Source: Amphiura filiformis (taxonomy: Eukaryota; Echinodermata; Ophiuroidea; Amphilepidida; Amphiuridae). Taken from it: 64,000 nucleotides of DNA. This document shows positions 53,401 to 62,822 of the stretch, piece by piece. Position 1 is the stretch's first letter. Each line of letters starts with the position of its first letter. Below the pieces are notes generated by a model. It did not search any database. It had not been told where the DNA came from and was given only the letters and a program-made list of their open reading frames with translations. The stretch is from contig NC_092646.1 in assembly GCF_039555335.1 (NCBI RefSeq), positions 27,271,780-27,335,779 of the forward strand, read 5' to 3'. A program made the position numbers and the translations under genes.

Positions 53401-56400
53401 ATACAACCTTTATGCACATTTTACACTGTAACTCGAACGGTTTGAGATGGATGGTCACATATTGAAATCAGGCGTTCCAAGGGGTAGACACTTGTAAAAT
53501 GGTATATATAAGAACATCAGCAAACAGACTAACAAACGACAGGGAAATTTTCAAAAAAAAATTTTATCATGAAATGTAAGGTATTATTACTCATATTATT
53601 TGGATAATTTAAATTTAAAATATATGTAAATAGCGCCCTCAATTTGCACCGAACTGCACAGTTTATAGAAATAAAATTACCACAAAAAAGCAGAAAAGAT
53701 GAATAATTTGATATAGAAACGAAAATCTATGTAAAAATTGCTACAAAATAATGCGTATAATAGTTAATTAGTGTCATAGCTGTTGGTATTATTCAGGTCT
53801 AGAATTGAACATTATAATAATGTTTTGTTAGAAATATTAATAAATAATCACATCAAACAACCGTGTCATAATTATAATTTACAAACGAATAAAGATTGCA
53901 AAATTGCATAAAATGCACACAGGTGCCTATAATTGCTTGTAATTACAATCTTTGTAAAGTGTTAAGCAGAATAGCAAATATTTGGATTTATTTAGAAAGG
54001 TAGGTTTAAATTTAAAATGTAATCCATTTTAAGGGCTCGGATAGCGACGTTTTCTCAATATTTTCGTGGGATCTGAGACTGAGAGCACTTCAGACACACC
54101 AAACTTCATTTTGAATACGAGGAATGTCCTTCTGATATCAAATAATGTAGATATTTTCAAGTTGGCGATTTAATACAAAGTTTGTGGCAAACTATTTGAA
54201 AATTGATATTGTTGACATTTTATAATTGTCCTTGAAGTATATAGGTTTTATAAATCTAATGATATGTGTGTATGAATTATGTACTGAAGATACATGAAAA
54301 TTCATAATGGGAAACTTAATGTATATCGTCAATACGAAATATCTAAATTTGATGGCCGGCTTTAGTGTTTAACAGCGTTTGGAAATGTTTAATTTAGTAT
54401 TAAGGCCTACCTCTTAAGCTTCTACCATATAGACCAAGAAGAATTTGAAAGCGTAAGAAATATAAAACATATTAAAGTTTACATAATTGATTTTGGAACA
54501 AAAAAACAGTGGCGTAGCGTCATGGGGGCAGGGGGAACGTTCCCCCCAATCGGGCAAAATTGAGGAAAATTGCCCCAAAACGGCTTGTGCCCCCAATCAG
54601 ACCCGGTGCCCAACAATCATGGTCGGTGCCCCCCCCCCCCCCTCGGATGACCCACGCTACGCTGAAAAAACGACGTATAAGCGACGAAAAAACCCTGTTT
54701 AGTTTTAAGGGGGACGGACCTTTCAAGAAGGGTCGGTCGGTCGGCTAGGCTTTTTATTAAACCAATGACTCTAAAAATAACCACAATCTGTAAATAAATC
54801 TGATGGACCCTACAACAATTTTCGTCAAACTCAGTCCAAATAAATAAATTTAGAAATTCTCAAAAACGGAAAATCTGGGTCAATCGGGCCCGTAGAACAG
54901 GATATTATTTTCGTCGTTTACAGGCATGCAGGAAAGCAAAATGACATAACAGCTACTCAAAGAATAACATTTACCAGTAATATGCTAGAAACACTACAGA
55001 CGGTATAGATATTGCCAACTCAATCTTTGGCCATGACCTCAGCCTCCATGCGATGAGTGCTATACTCATGTAGCCTATACTGTAGAAATATTCAATCGCA
55101 ATACCAGCAAACGCTCGTTTGGAAGGTCCGACTAATTCAGTTGCTGTAGGTAACGAGATTAAACATAAAAGTATTGAAATGTTATTAAATTTATAGGCCC
55201 TGAGGTTTGATTCTATGCTAATATTGTCATAAAGTCAGAAAAGTCAGAAAAAGACAATTAATGTTGTTTATAAGTCAAAATCACAAACATGTCAAAACTG
55301 GTTTGGACAGCTGAGATTCTAAAAAATGACCCCTAAAATGTATACAAAAAAGAGACCCAAAATATGACGAATCATCTGGACAATTGACACGATTTTTGTT
55401 AAAATGACGCAAATATTGATCTTGTTTCACAAATTTGGTTAAAACCATTTAACAATAAACAATTTCAAAGATTTGCGGGGGAAATTGAGAAAGTTTGCAT
55501 CTACTGAAGATAGCTCATATAAGAAAAGTGAATTTTGCTATCTAATGAAAATAACTCAATTATTAGAGAATTTTGAATTTGCTGTCTACTAAAGATAACC
55601 CAGATTCATAGTTGTTCATTAGAAAATTTTAAATTTTGCTATCTACTGAAGATAGCTCATAATAGAAAATTTTAATTTTGCTATCTACTGAAGAAAGCTC
55701 ATATTTATAAATGAGAATGTTGCTATCTACTGAAGATAGCTCATATTACAACATGTAAATTTTGCTATTTACTGAAGACAGCTCACATTAGAACATGTGA
55801 ATTTTGCTATCTACTGAAGACAGCTCATATAAGAACATTATGAACTGAAGATAATAGTTGAAATTAGAAAACTTGAATCTTGCTATCTACTGAAGTTAGG
55901 TCATAGACAAATTTAAATTTGGTATCTTTTGAAGATAACTCATAATAGAAAAACAATTTTGCTATCTACTGAACCTGAACATAACTCATATTTGAAAAAA
56001 ATGCTTGCACATATTAAAACAATAATTGTGCTATCTACTGAAGTTAGCTCATATAGCAATTGTGCTATCTACTGAAGTTTTGTTTGCTATCTACTGAAGA
56101 TAGCTCACAAATTGATTAGAAAATGTGACTTTTACTATCTACTGAAGATAACTCATAATATTAGAGACAGCTCAGATTCTATCTACTGAAGGTAGCTCAT
56201 ATTAGATAATTTTAAGTTTGCTATCTACTGAAGATAGTTACTTAAGTTTGCTATCTGAAGATAGTTACTTAAGTTTGCTATCTACTGAAGATAGCTACTG
56301 AAGTAAGATAGCTACTAATGATAACTCATATTAGAGACAGCTCAGATTCATACTTAATTAGACAATTTAATTTGCTATCTACTGAAGATAGCTCATATTA

Positions 56401-57174
56401 AAAATCTATTTTGCTATTTACTTGACACACTACTGGTTAACCTTACCAATTACAAGGGCTACAACGAACACACCGGAAGCCGTGACGCCAAGAAGAAATT
56501 GTAACGCACAGAAGACGGGGAAACTCGGTGAAAATGACGCACCAACTCCAACGGACACCTTTGATGAAAATAACATTGGGAACAAAAATTCACTTTATCT
56601 TTTAAATCTTCGATTAATAGGTCCATGTAAAGATCGTTTGATGTTTGTATATTGCATTGTCTCAATTAATTACGTAATCATGGTAATGTTTGCCTATATT
56701 TTGATCTATAAATGTTGATCTAATTTTGACTTGTTACCCACTGGTTTCAGTTCGAATGAATTGCAAATCCGGCTGAACTTACGACGCGTTCACTTTTCTT
56801 GGTTTCAGATCCGGTCGCAGGCATTTTCTAAGGTCGTATAACTCTTCGTGTCTATTATATTAATGTTATAATTTACTAAACTTAAATTATTTGCCTAGTC
56901 GGTCCCCAGGCAGTCCATGTAGTCTGCGATTGTGCAGTTTTCTACAGAGGCTTCCATTGTGTTCAAAAATGATAAACAATTATTATTGACCCATGATATT
57001 TTACATTATTTTCATAAGATCAAATACCTGCATGATAATTCCCAATAGAAGCATTGGTTTCCTGCCTACAATATCAGCTAACTGACCAAAAATGGCTGAA
57101 CCCACCATCTTACCGACTAGAACCAATGACTTGGAAAGATGACGTTTGGAATTTCTATCACATACTAAATCGAA
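47195..57174 (-). CDS. SLC22-family organic ion transporter, lacking first coding exon(s)
   Basis: Eight minus-strand exons join in one frame: 57174-57028, 56558-56447, 55143-54975, 51915-51771, 51561-51473, 50305-50091, 49099-48991 and 47411-47195 (1203 nt, 400 aa plus stop). All introns are GT-AG. The first visible exon opens at FDLVCDR and has the MFS signature GQLADIVGRKP. Then come SFSPSFPVFCALQFLLG, ELVGPSKRAFAG, FVPESPRWLLSKGRKEEA, FRTPNM-like IRTPNMRFKTLIIYF, DRFGRRRVMFG, SASYATVYLYAAELFPTPIR and LPETLEEGE, in SLC22 order. Such proteins have 12 membrane helices in the plasma membrane and move organic cations, anions or zwitterions; sequence alone does not tell which. Missing is the N-terminal helix and large extracellular loop (about 130-150 residues). 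No disabling change is seen in the visible exons. The gene is convergent with the MFSD6-like gene. Confidence 0.92.
48261..48660 (-). pseudogene. LINE reverse-transcriptase fragment in SLC22 intron
   Basis: Minus strand reads GKLIEKVVSAQVNKYIECNK, LVEPLESAYRAAHSTKTALL, SVHHNRILRSIDDNRAVFVV, then LLDLTAVEYHILLQRLR, the fingers/palm start of a CR1/Rex/L2-type reverse transcriptase. The catalytic-site segment around the first Asp is shortened (LLDLTAVEYHI) and no downstream RT follows. A dead fragment. Confidence 0.82.
48651..48768. mobile_element. Tiny palindromic MITE with TTACCGGTAA repeats
   Basis: GTCGTGTTCACACAGTCGG at the left mirrors CCGACCGTGTGAACACGAC at the right. Between them are four ACCGGTAAT or ATTACCGGT sites in alternating AGTGAGTTATTACCGGTAAT units. 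About 118 bp, in the SLC22 intron. Confidence 0.78.
48991..49099 (-). CDS. SLC22 exon (TM10-11 region)
   Basis: Acceptor TTTTCAG|AATTGG, donor ATAAG|GTAATA; 109 nt, phases 1 to 2. Encodes VTLTIAMVGKLCISASYATV and YLYAAELFPTPI. Confidence 0.92.
49140..49450. mobile_element. Half of a family A MITE
   Basis: Matches the right arm of 2824-3446 (TCGTCGGCTTTTCATCCGAG, ATTATTTGATATCAGCAGGA, CATTCTTCGTATTCAGAATG, GATGTGCTCTCATGTCCCA). Confidence 0.75.
49530..49720. repeat. Short copy of the G/C-tract palindromic family
   Basis: GGGGCAGTGCAATAAATATG at the left and CTCATAATTATTATTGCAGA at the right are inverted ends of the family seen complete at 36416-36858. About 190 bp. Confidence 0.7.
50091..50305 (-). 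CDS. SLC22 exon (TM7-9 region)
   Basis: Acceptor CTTGTAG|GATCG, donor CAACG|GTAATA; 215 nt, phases 2 to 1. Encodes MVYYGLSFFTEDLGSDPYLS, AGAVEIPAYISCQLLLDRFG and RRRVMFGFMMVGS. Confidence 0.93.
51321..51402 (-). repeat. tRNA-like sequence, probably a SINE head
   Basis: Minus strand shows box A-like TTAGCTTAATCGTTAAGGC and box B GGTTCGAACCC with a short arm between. It lacks a convincing acceptor stem, so a SINE relic is likelier than a working tRNA. It lies in an SLC22 intron next to the exon at 51473-51561. Confidence 0.55.
51473..51561 (-). CDS. SLC22 exon (end of the large cytosolic loop)
   Basis: Acceptor TTTCTGAG|AAGAG, donor GCATG|GTAAGT; 89 nt, phases 0 to 2. Encodes KSDNAQRASAWNLIRTPNM and RFKTLIIYFA. 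Confidence 0.9.
51771..51915 (-). CDS. SLC22 exon (PESPRW motif, cytosolic loop)
   Basis: Acceptor TTTGTAG|GTTTG, donor GTGAAG|GTGGGT; 145 nt, phases 2 to 0. Encodes the family motif FVPESPRWLLSKGR followed by a charged loop. Confidence 0.93.
52450..52505 (-). pseudogene. LINE reverse-transcriptase motif fragment
   Basis: Minus strand reads SCGVPQGYILGPYYLQ, the same RT motif seen at 42847. It is flanked at 52520-52830 by the inverted version of the 40080-41545 repeat, suggesting these blocks travel together. Confidence 0.6.
52520..52830. repeat. Inverted copy of the 40080-41545 repeat family
   Basis: TTTAACGATTGGTCACACAA, TTAAGAATATT and AACCAAACGGCTCG are complements of blocks at 41400-41490. 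Confidence 0.65.
52915..53460. repeat. Second copy of the 37600-38210 dispersed repeat
   Basis: Same order of shared blocks as listed for 37600-38210, in the same orientation, in the SLC22 intron. Many substitutions and indels separate the copies. Confidence 0.7.
54040..54370. repeat. Diverged relative of the family A MITE
   Basis: GAATGTCCTTCTGATATCAA, TTTATAAATCTAATGATATG and GGCCGGCTTT match the family A arms, but the termini are not preserved. Confidence 0.6.
54509..54664. mobile_element. Short hAT-like MITE
   Basis: Termini CAGTGGCGTAGCGTCATGGG and, inverted, CAGCGTAGCGTGGGTCATCC, with an A-run (AAAAAA) on both sides that masks the exact duplication. GC-rich interior with poly-C. Confidence 0.75.
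54975..55143 (-). CDS. SLC22 exon (TM4-6 region)
   Basis: Acceptor CCTACAG|CAACT, donor TTACTG|GTAAAT; 169 nt, phases 1 to 2. Encodes ATELVGPSKRAFAGIAIEYF, YSIGYMSIALIAWRLRSWPK and SIPSVVFLAYY. Confidence 0.93.
55490..56420. repeat. Hairpin-forming ~42-bp tandem repeat in SLC22 intron
   Basis: About 18 copies of GCTATCTACTGAAGATAGC, each a perfect or near-perfect 7-bp stem with a 5-base loop, usually followed by TCATATTAGAAAATTT. Spacing is irregular (30-75 bp), and several copies have compensating or stem-breaking changes. Confidence 0.9.
56447..56558 (-). CDS. SLC22 exon (TM3 region)
   Basis: Acceptor CATCAAAG|GTGTCC, donor GTAATTG|GTAAGG; 112 nt, phases 0 to 1. Encodes VSVGVGASFSPSFPVFCALQ and FLLGVTASGVFVVALVI. 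Confidence 0.9.
57028..57174 (-). CDS. SLC22 exon (first visible, TM2 and MFS signature)
   Basis: Acceptor CTTGTTTCAG|TTCGAT, donor ATGCAG|GTATTT; 147 nt, phase 0 at both ends. Encodes FDLVCDRNSKRHLSKSLVLV and GQLADIVGRKPMLLLGIIMQ. The strong acceptor shows that at least one upstream exon exists. Confidence 0.93.
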
Positions 57175-57254
57175 CTGAAACAAGAAAAACGTAATAATTA
57201 ATATAAAGATTTTTAATTTTTTTAATTACATTAAGAATGATCTGCACTTATAGT

Positions 57255-57855
57255 TAAAAGGCGGTATCTACTCCCTATTCCAGAAAAATGCAGCACTACT
57301 CTTTTTGGATTAATAAAATATTATCAAGTTCTGCCAAATGAAACATAGCTCAATCCTAATCCATTAGTTAGTTAACTGGCAATAAAAGAAAAAATCACTA
57401 TTTTACTAATTTCTTGAAAAAAGAGCCAAAAACATGCATTTTTGGCATATTTTCTGACAATCGAGTCTCAAAAATCAAAGACTTGGAACAAGTCTAAGCA
57501 TTCAAAATCTTGAGTATATGCCGAAATGTGCTCTAATTTTCACTTTTTTGTGTTTCTTTAATTAAATGATTGGTTATCAGAATAAAACAAGTCTTTTCCA
57601 AAAATTAAACTGCATAAACTGAAATTAGTCTTGGTATAAGTCTTTGGGCTTGATTGTCACAGCATACGAAAAACACCCTAAAAACGCATGTTTTTGGCCC
57701 TTATTTCCAAAAATTGACCAAATATTAAAATTTGACTTTTATTGCCAGTTACGACTAACTAAAGGATTAGGATTTAGCTATGTTTCATTTGGCAAAACTG
57801 GATAATATTTTTTTAATCCCAAAAAAATTAGTTCTGTATTTTTTGGGAATAGCGA
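57255..57855. mobile_element. Palindromic element, ~600 bp
   Basis: CCCTATTCCAGAAAAATGC, TGCCAAATGAAACATAGCT and AATCCTAATCC at the left mirror GGATTAGGATTTAGCTATGT, TTTCATTTGGCAAAACTGGA and TTTTTTGGGAATAG at the right. Non-coding; related fragment at 2275-2350. Confidence 0.72.
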
Positions 57856-57989
57856 GTACATTCTACAATGTTCTAGAAGATATAGGCCTAGCCTACTATC
57901 ATAACTACGTTTTTACCGTAGTGGCCAGGATAGTGGCATACTGGCGCAGTCACTGGCGTCACTCTTTTTTGTCTTTTTAATAAAATTCC

Positions 57990-58165
57990 TTGCAGCTGGC
58001 CTGTTATTTATGCATTTGTTTATAATGGTTTAATTTTAAATTGATATTTTGTATTATATTTATCACATTTGGTAGTTTTCATAATAGTATAAAGCGCACT
58101 GAGGAATCTACGATTCAGAATGCGTTAAAATGCGGATTTGTTATTATTATATTGTTATTAAGGCA
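57990..58165 (+). repeat. LINE 3' end with TTA tail
   Basis: GTATAAAGCGCACTGAGGAA and AATGCGTTAAAATGCGG followed by TTATTATTATATTGTTATTA resemble CR1/L2-type 3' ends, like 43070-43118. Confidence 0.5.
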
Positions 58166-58475
58166 TGTATATACAATCATCTGTGTAGGAACGAACGATA
58201 TAATGTAAGACACGGAGGGAAAGGTCAGCTTTGCTCTGTAGAATATCTTGCCCTCCCCCCACCCCCGCGTGGGATGCTGACCACCGTGATTTTTTAAGTT
58301 GTGCTCATTTTAAACCCTTTTGAACTCTTTTTTTCAAAGTGTGTATGGGTTCAAATCCAGACAGGACCAGTGTTGTCACGGGAGAGTTCGGCTCTTGGCA
58401 AAGGGGTTTTTAAATACCCATTTTAACTACATCGACCCTGGTGTATAGCGGCGAGATTGTCCTATTTCAGTTATA

Positions 58476-59502
58476 CAGGGTGTCCCAAAAAAAGAGGCCC
58501 CTCATTGCGCCCTCTTTTTCTCCTATTTGAAAAGTTGATTAAATATATTTTGGTATGTAAAGAAACCTTTAATCATTAGCTTTAATAAACCAAAACAATT
58601 ATTTCAATCGGCTTACAACTTTTGAAGATATGTCCTTTTGAATAAAAGTACCCGTTTTTCACTCTGTCCACGGATAGTAAACAGAGTGGTTGGGATGGCT
58701 CATGTTGTGGAGTGGCCTGCACGATCACCAGACCTTAACACTTGATTTTTTTTCCTTTGTGGCAAAATCCAAGATCTTCGCAAACGTATTACTAAATGCA
58801 TTCGCAAGTATCCGGCGCACAAGGATGGTACGCAACGCAATAGATGCAATGAGGACCAGGGCTGAAACCTGTATTCCCCAAGGAGGCAACCAGGTAGAGG
58901 GCAGAGCAGCATAGTAAACTCACTTCAGAAGAACCAAATACAAACCAAACAGCCTTTTAGGGCTACCTTTTATCCTAAAAAGAGAAATGACTTACGTTGT
59001 AAATAAAAAAAAAAAAGAAAGCAAGAAACAACAACGTAAGAAAGTAAGAAACATAATAAAACAAAAAGGCATAAATAACCAAGAAAAAGTAAGTAATTGC
59101 AAGTAAAACAAAAGAAGTCCCATTCGGCATCCATTTTACCCACAAATTAATGACACTATTAACAAAATCCATTGCCCAACCCACCGGTAAAGCCCATTCC
59201 ATAAACAAAGTTATTTTATAAAGTTATCATTGAGAAATGTTTGATATTCATGCATGGTATATGTGTACTCTTTTTCAATCTTTGAAGTAGCCAAACCCTC
59301 TCCGTGGACAGAGTGAAAAACGGGTACATTTCTTTAAAAGAGCATATCTTCAAAAGTTGTGAGCCGATTGATATAATTGTTTTGGTTTATTATAGCTAAC
59401 GACTCAAGGTTTCTTTACATACCAAAATATATTTGATCAACTTTTCAGAAATAGGAGAAAAAGGGGGCGCAATGAGGGGCCTCTTTTTTTTGGGACACCC
59501 TG
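58476..59502 (+). mobile_element. Decayed mariner element with ~200-bp terminal inverted repeats
   Basis: Termini CAGGGTGTCCCAAAAAAAGA and inverted complement with TA at 58474-58475 and 59503-59504. The inverted similarity extends about 200 bp inward, through CCGTTTTTCACTCTGTCCAC. Between the arms 58700-58735 reads HVVEWPARSPDLNT, the mariner catalytic-region motif (WPARSPDLNP.D), then frameshifts and a shortened C-terminal part. Not active. Confidence 0.88.
58690..58915 (+). pseudogene. Mariner transposase remnant
   Basis: VEWPARSPDLNT followed by a stop, FFFLCGKIQDLRKRITKCI and later SPRRQPGRGQ, in shifting frames. This covers the region around the third catalytic Asp and the C-terminal end; the N-terminal DNA-binding part is absent. 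Confidence 0.8.
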
Positions 59503-59514
59503 TACATACTGCAG

Positions 59515-59745
59515 TTACTGTCCGTTTTCCTATACACAATACACAGTGCTCTCACCATTGACGCGTGACCTCTACAAATGATGTATGTTGGAAGAATGGG
59601 CACTTGCCTAGTTAACATCACTGTGTGAAAAATAACCAGCCAATATTTAACTTATTCTCCAAACTTCTAGCAAATATATTTCTCTAACATGACCTAAAAT
59701 TACAGCTAGGTTAGATGTTCAGAAATAGTGGCACTTTTGTAAAAT
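59515..59745. repeat. Third copy of the 46105-46520 dispersed repeat
   Basis: GTCCGTTTTCCTATACACAA, TACACAGTGCTCTCACCATT and CTAGTTAACATCACTGTGTG match. It directly follows the mariner element, as its relative follows a mariner-end element at 45900, though with other sequence between. Confidence 0.75.
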
Positions 59746-60117
59746 ATGAGTGAGGGCAAGGCATAGCTAGCCAACTCCCCGTGTTAATTGAATGGAGATT
59801 TGACCGAAAATATTGGTATCGGACCGCTCACTTCTGAAGGATGCCACAAAAAACGGTACAAGCTACATTTAAACTATTCTCTGGCAATCATCATGATGAG
59901 TTTCTTATATAGTATGCCGAAATTGGGTACTGTAGGTGATTGACAAAGGGTCGCACTTTTCTGGTAAATAAGTGACAGTGAACATGAAATATCAGCGCCC
60001 ATAAACCCAAGTTAGTAGCTAGTTAGTGCAGGCCGTCACGGGACTGATTATTGAAGTGCCTTATTAATAGATACGCACGATTTAGGGCAAGAAAAAAAAC
60101 CGGGACACTTTTGGAGA

Positions 60118-60118
<1 letters not shown>

Positions 60119-60163
<45 letters not shown>

Positions 60164-60184
60164 GACATCATCATCATCATCACT
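60119..60184. repeat. (CAT)n microsatellite
   Basis: About 21 CAT units with one CGACAT interruption. It creates spurious Ser- and Asp-rich open frames on the two strands. Confidence 0.95.
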
Positions 60185-60269
60185 TTCTACATTTTTTCTA
60201 AACAAACTAAACAACATAGGGCCTACCGTTTTAATAAGATTTCTTTCTTGAAATGCATGTAACTATAAT

Positions 60270-60635
60270 TATTGTTTAGAGCGTGATGAAATAAAACATC
60301 ACGATTTTCATCACAAAACAAATATAATGCATAAGAAATCGTTTGTTTTAGAGCGTGATGATGAAATAAAACATCACGGTTTTCATCACGAAACAAGTAA
60401 TACATAAGAAATCAATTTTTCGTGAGTGATGAAATAAAACATCAAAATTGTCATCACGAAACAAAGTAATACATGAGAAATCGTTTGTTTTAAAGCGTGA
60501 TGAAATAAAACATCACGATTTTCATCACAAAACAAAGTAATAGGCCTACAAAAGAAATACATTTTTCGAGAGTGATTAAATAAAACATCACGATTTTCAT
60601 CACGGAACAAAGTAATACATAAGACATCGTTTGTT
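60270..60635. repeat. Five ~72-bp tandem hairpin units
   Basis: Units start near 60280, 60351, 60422, 60494 and 60571. Each holds GTGATGAAATAAAACATCAC then GATTTTCATCAC, so GTGATGAAA can pair with TTTCATCAC and with the central ATCAC. Units are separated by AAACAAAGTAATACATAAGA and ATCGTTTGTTTTAGAGC. The period is near a multiple of three, so a minus-strand frame repeats DENRDVLFHH. Confidence 0.9.
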
Positions 60636-60639
60636 TGAT

Positions 60640-61529
60640 TGCAATCAACCGCGACAGTTCGTCTCACACACATAACAATGCACTGCGATCAAATAGGTTG
60701 ATGACAACATTTGATTGAATGGACTGCACTGCGCCATGATTACGTGCACCGGTTCAAATCCTTTGTTTGGAGCCAATCAATAATTTCACGTACAGCCTCT
60801 ATGCAAATTAGAGTTTACACACGATGCAGCTGGGGTAATCGACCGAAGCTGGTTGCCGTTAGTGATCGAATGCATGAGCTTATTTGCTTTACTGAATCGA
60901 TTTACTGGATTAATTTCCTGTTAACTGGGTTTAATGCCACAAAGGTCGAATCGGGCTTGCCATGGACCATAAGTGCATCATGAGTTAAAACCATGGAGCT
61001 ATTAAAGATGGAGAGGCAATAGATTGTGTAACCGTGCATTGTAAACTTGTGCCGATTTGAAATCTGACAAGCTATTCATCGAAAGGTACCTTTTGTTTGG
61101 GACAAAGGGCTACCGCCATTAAATCGGTAAGCTGACCCGACAGTGTATTAACGCTTTAACTAGCAGACTACTGTCAATAAGTGATCAAACGAAAGTCGCG
61201 TGAAAGCGCCTACTATAACGAAAAGTACCTTTTGTTGTCATACCACTCAAGGGTGTGATTGAGTAGCCGTAAGCACAAAAGGCACACATTAGCCGCTGAT
61301 GTACAGTTCGTTGTCACCCTACTGAATTTAGGTGCTTCATTTAAATAAATTGAACGCGCTTGCTGAATGATTACACATCAAGGCTGCCATGTCTGCATGT
61401 CTATAGTACTGTATAATGGTAATAGCTACGTATACATGTAACATATAATAAGTATACCGGTATAGGCCTTTATAAAAGTTGTTTCACAAATTGACATTTT
61501 ATTTTATTTTAAGAAGGAGAATGTCATAA
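60640..61529. other. Non-coding stretch with one short dispersed repeat
   Basis: Less AT-rich than its surroundings but with no recognisable exon. 61068-61125 is shared (inverted) with 43118-43175. If the SLC22 gene has a 5' exon nearby, I could not identify it here. Confidence 0.4.
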
Positions 61530-61880
61530 ACAGTGGCGTACTGAAGGGGGCAGCTCTTCTGTGAGAGGTCTTGGGAGGGATGAGGGAGGTAGAGGTGGAG
61601 GAGGGATATGAAGAATGAGAGGGGACTGGAGGAAGAGAGAAAGAGGAAGAAATGAAGAGAAATAAATAAATAGACGTAAATAAATAGAAAGGTAAGGAAA
61701 ATGATAGGAATGAGAGGGGATAAAAAGTAAGAGGGGATGGAGAAGGGAAGGGTGATAAGAAGAGGGAGTGATACTATAGCAAGGAAAGAATAAGTACAGA
61801 GAAAGGAAAAGAAAGGAATGACAAATAAATGTGGGCCTTATAATAATTATTATAGAAACTAAACACAGCCCCCCCCCCAT
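61530..61880. repeat. Purine-rich low-complexity stretch, possibly within a MITE
   Basis: Begins CAGTGGCGTACTGAAGGGGG, like the hAT-type ends at 54509 and 42164, then GA-rich low-complexity sequence to about 61820 and a C-run. The right end is not established. Confidence 0.5.
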
Positions 61881-62740
61881 AGGCCTAACACTAACAGCAC
61901 TATAGGCAGCCATTCGATGATGTCAATGCCTTTATGCGTTACGTATTTAAAACGCCCAGTCAGATGTATTTTACACCTGCCAAGCACAAGTCACCCAATT
62001 TCGAAAATTGGACGTTGAATGTACACTCTCATGAATATTGATTGGTAACATTTTCCATTATGTCAGCGCTCAAATCGGACACAATAGAACAATAGACCAT
62101 TCAGTGCGTTGGTTAAGGGGACTCGATCTTTTGTGCGTAATTATAGAGGGCCAGGGGATTCACTCTATCATTTTAAAAATTATTTGAAGAAGTTAAAGAG
62201 CCCTAAGAATAAAAAACTGTAGTGTAATTCACGCCAGACACAATTTCTTTATATGACAAAAATTATTTTTGTAATCGATCAAAAAACAAACGTTTTATAT
62301 CAATTTTAAATTTAGCCTGAATCGGTAAATATGGTACCTCTCGCTCTTTTTTAGGTCAAGGCTGTTTTTACCATTATGCAGCGAACCATTGTTGAAGCTA
62401 TTTCACATACATGTACAAAACATTCTAGAGAAAGAATGAGGCCATATACTGTTGAAATATCTTTTGTTGATTTCGAATGATAATGTCATGGTCGTAAATT
62501 TTAAGGTCAAATTCCTAAAACCAAAACAAAACATTGCGACGCAGATATTTCCCGACTTACTCAATTTCATCATCACATCAGTGTCTTTATTATTTGTTTG
62601 AAACCTTTCCCAAACGTTCGTGCTCTTTATGCATAAAAACGGCTAATCTATCTTTACAAAACGCGTCTTTTTAGTAAACAAAAGGCTAAAGATGGCATTA
62701 TGAGATTTATCATTTATCATTACACTCCTCCACTCAAGTG
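61881..62740. other. Non-coding stretch, nothing recognised
   Basis: No gene, palindrome or tandem repeat noticed. Confidence 0.4.
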
Positions 62741-62744
62741 CAAC

Positions 62745-62822
62745 CGTGGCGGAGCGGTAAAGCGCTAGACGCGTAATCAAAGGAAGTTCCGAATCGCTGG
62801 TTCGAATCCCAACGAAGCCTGT
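62745..62822 (+). repeat. tRNA-like sequence (pseudo-tRNA or SINE head)
   Basis: GTGGCGGAGCGGTAAAGCGC fits box A and GGTTCGAATCCC fits box B, about 40 bp apart. The anticodon arm region (GACGCGTAATC) does not fold convincingly and the ends do not pair well. No clear SINE body follows. Confidence 0.45.

Noticed and set aside
55490-56420. CRISPR-like look of the regularly repeated palindromic units
   Set aside because: Eukaryotic intron context, spacers are mutually similar and uneven in length, and no cas genes occur nearby. A minisatellite.
58975-59208. Hydrophobic minus-strand frame that could be a membrane exon of the SLC22 gene
   Set aside because: It lies wholly inside the mariner element between its inverted ends, contains a poly-A-derived Phe run and has none of the SLC22 N-terminal pattern.
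60223-60673. Minus-strand frames repeating DENRDVLFHH, resembling a repeat protein
   Set aside because: The repeat exists at DNA level (72-bp palindromic units) and the period keeps the frame. No other protein features.
61524-61913. 129-codon minus-strand Ser/Pro/Tyr-rich frame
   Set aside because: Translation of a purine-rich low-complexity stretch on the opposite strand; no motif.
62745-62822. Functional tRNA gene
   Set aside because: Box A and box B are present, but the acceptor and anticodon stems do not pair well, so I list it only as tRNA-like.
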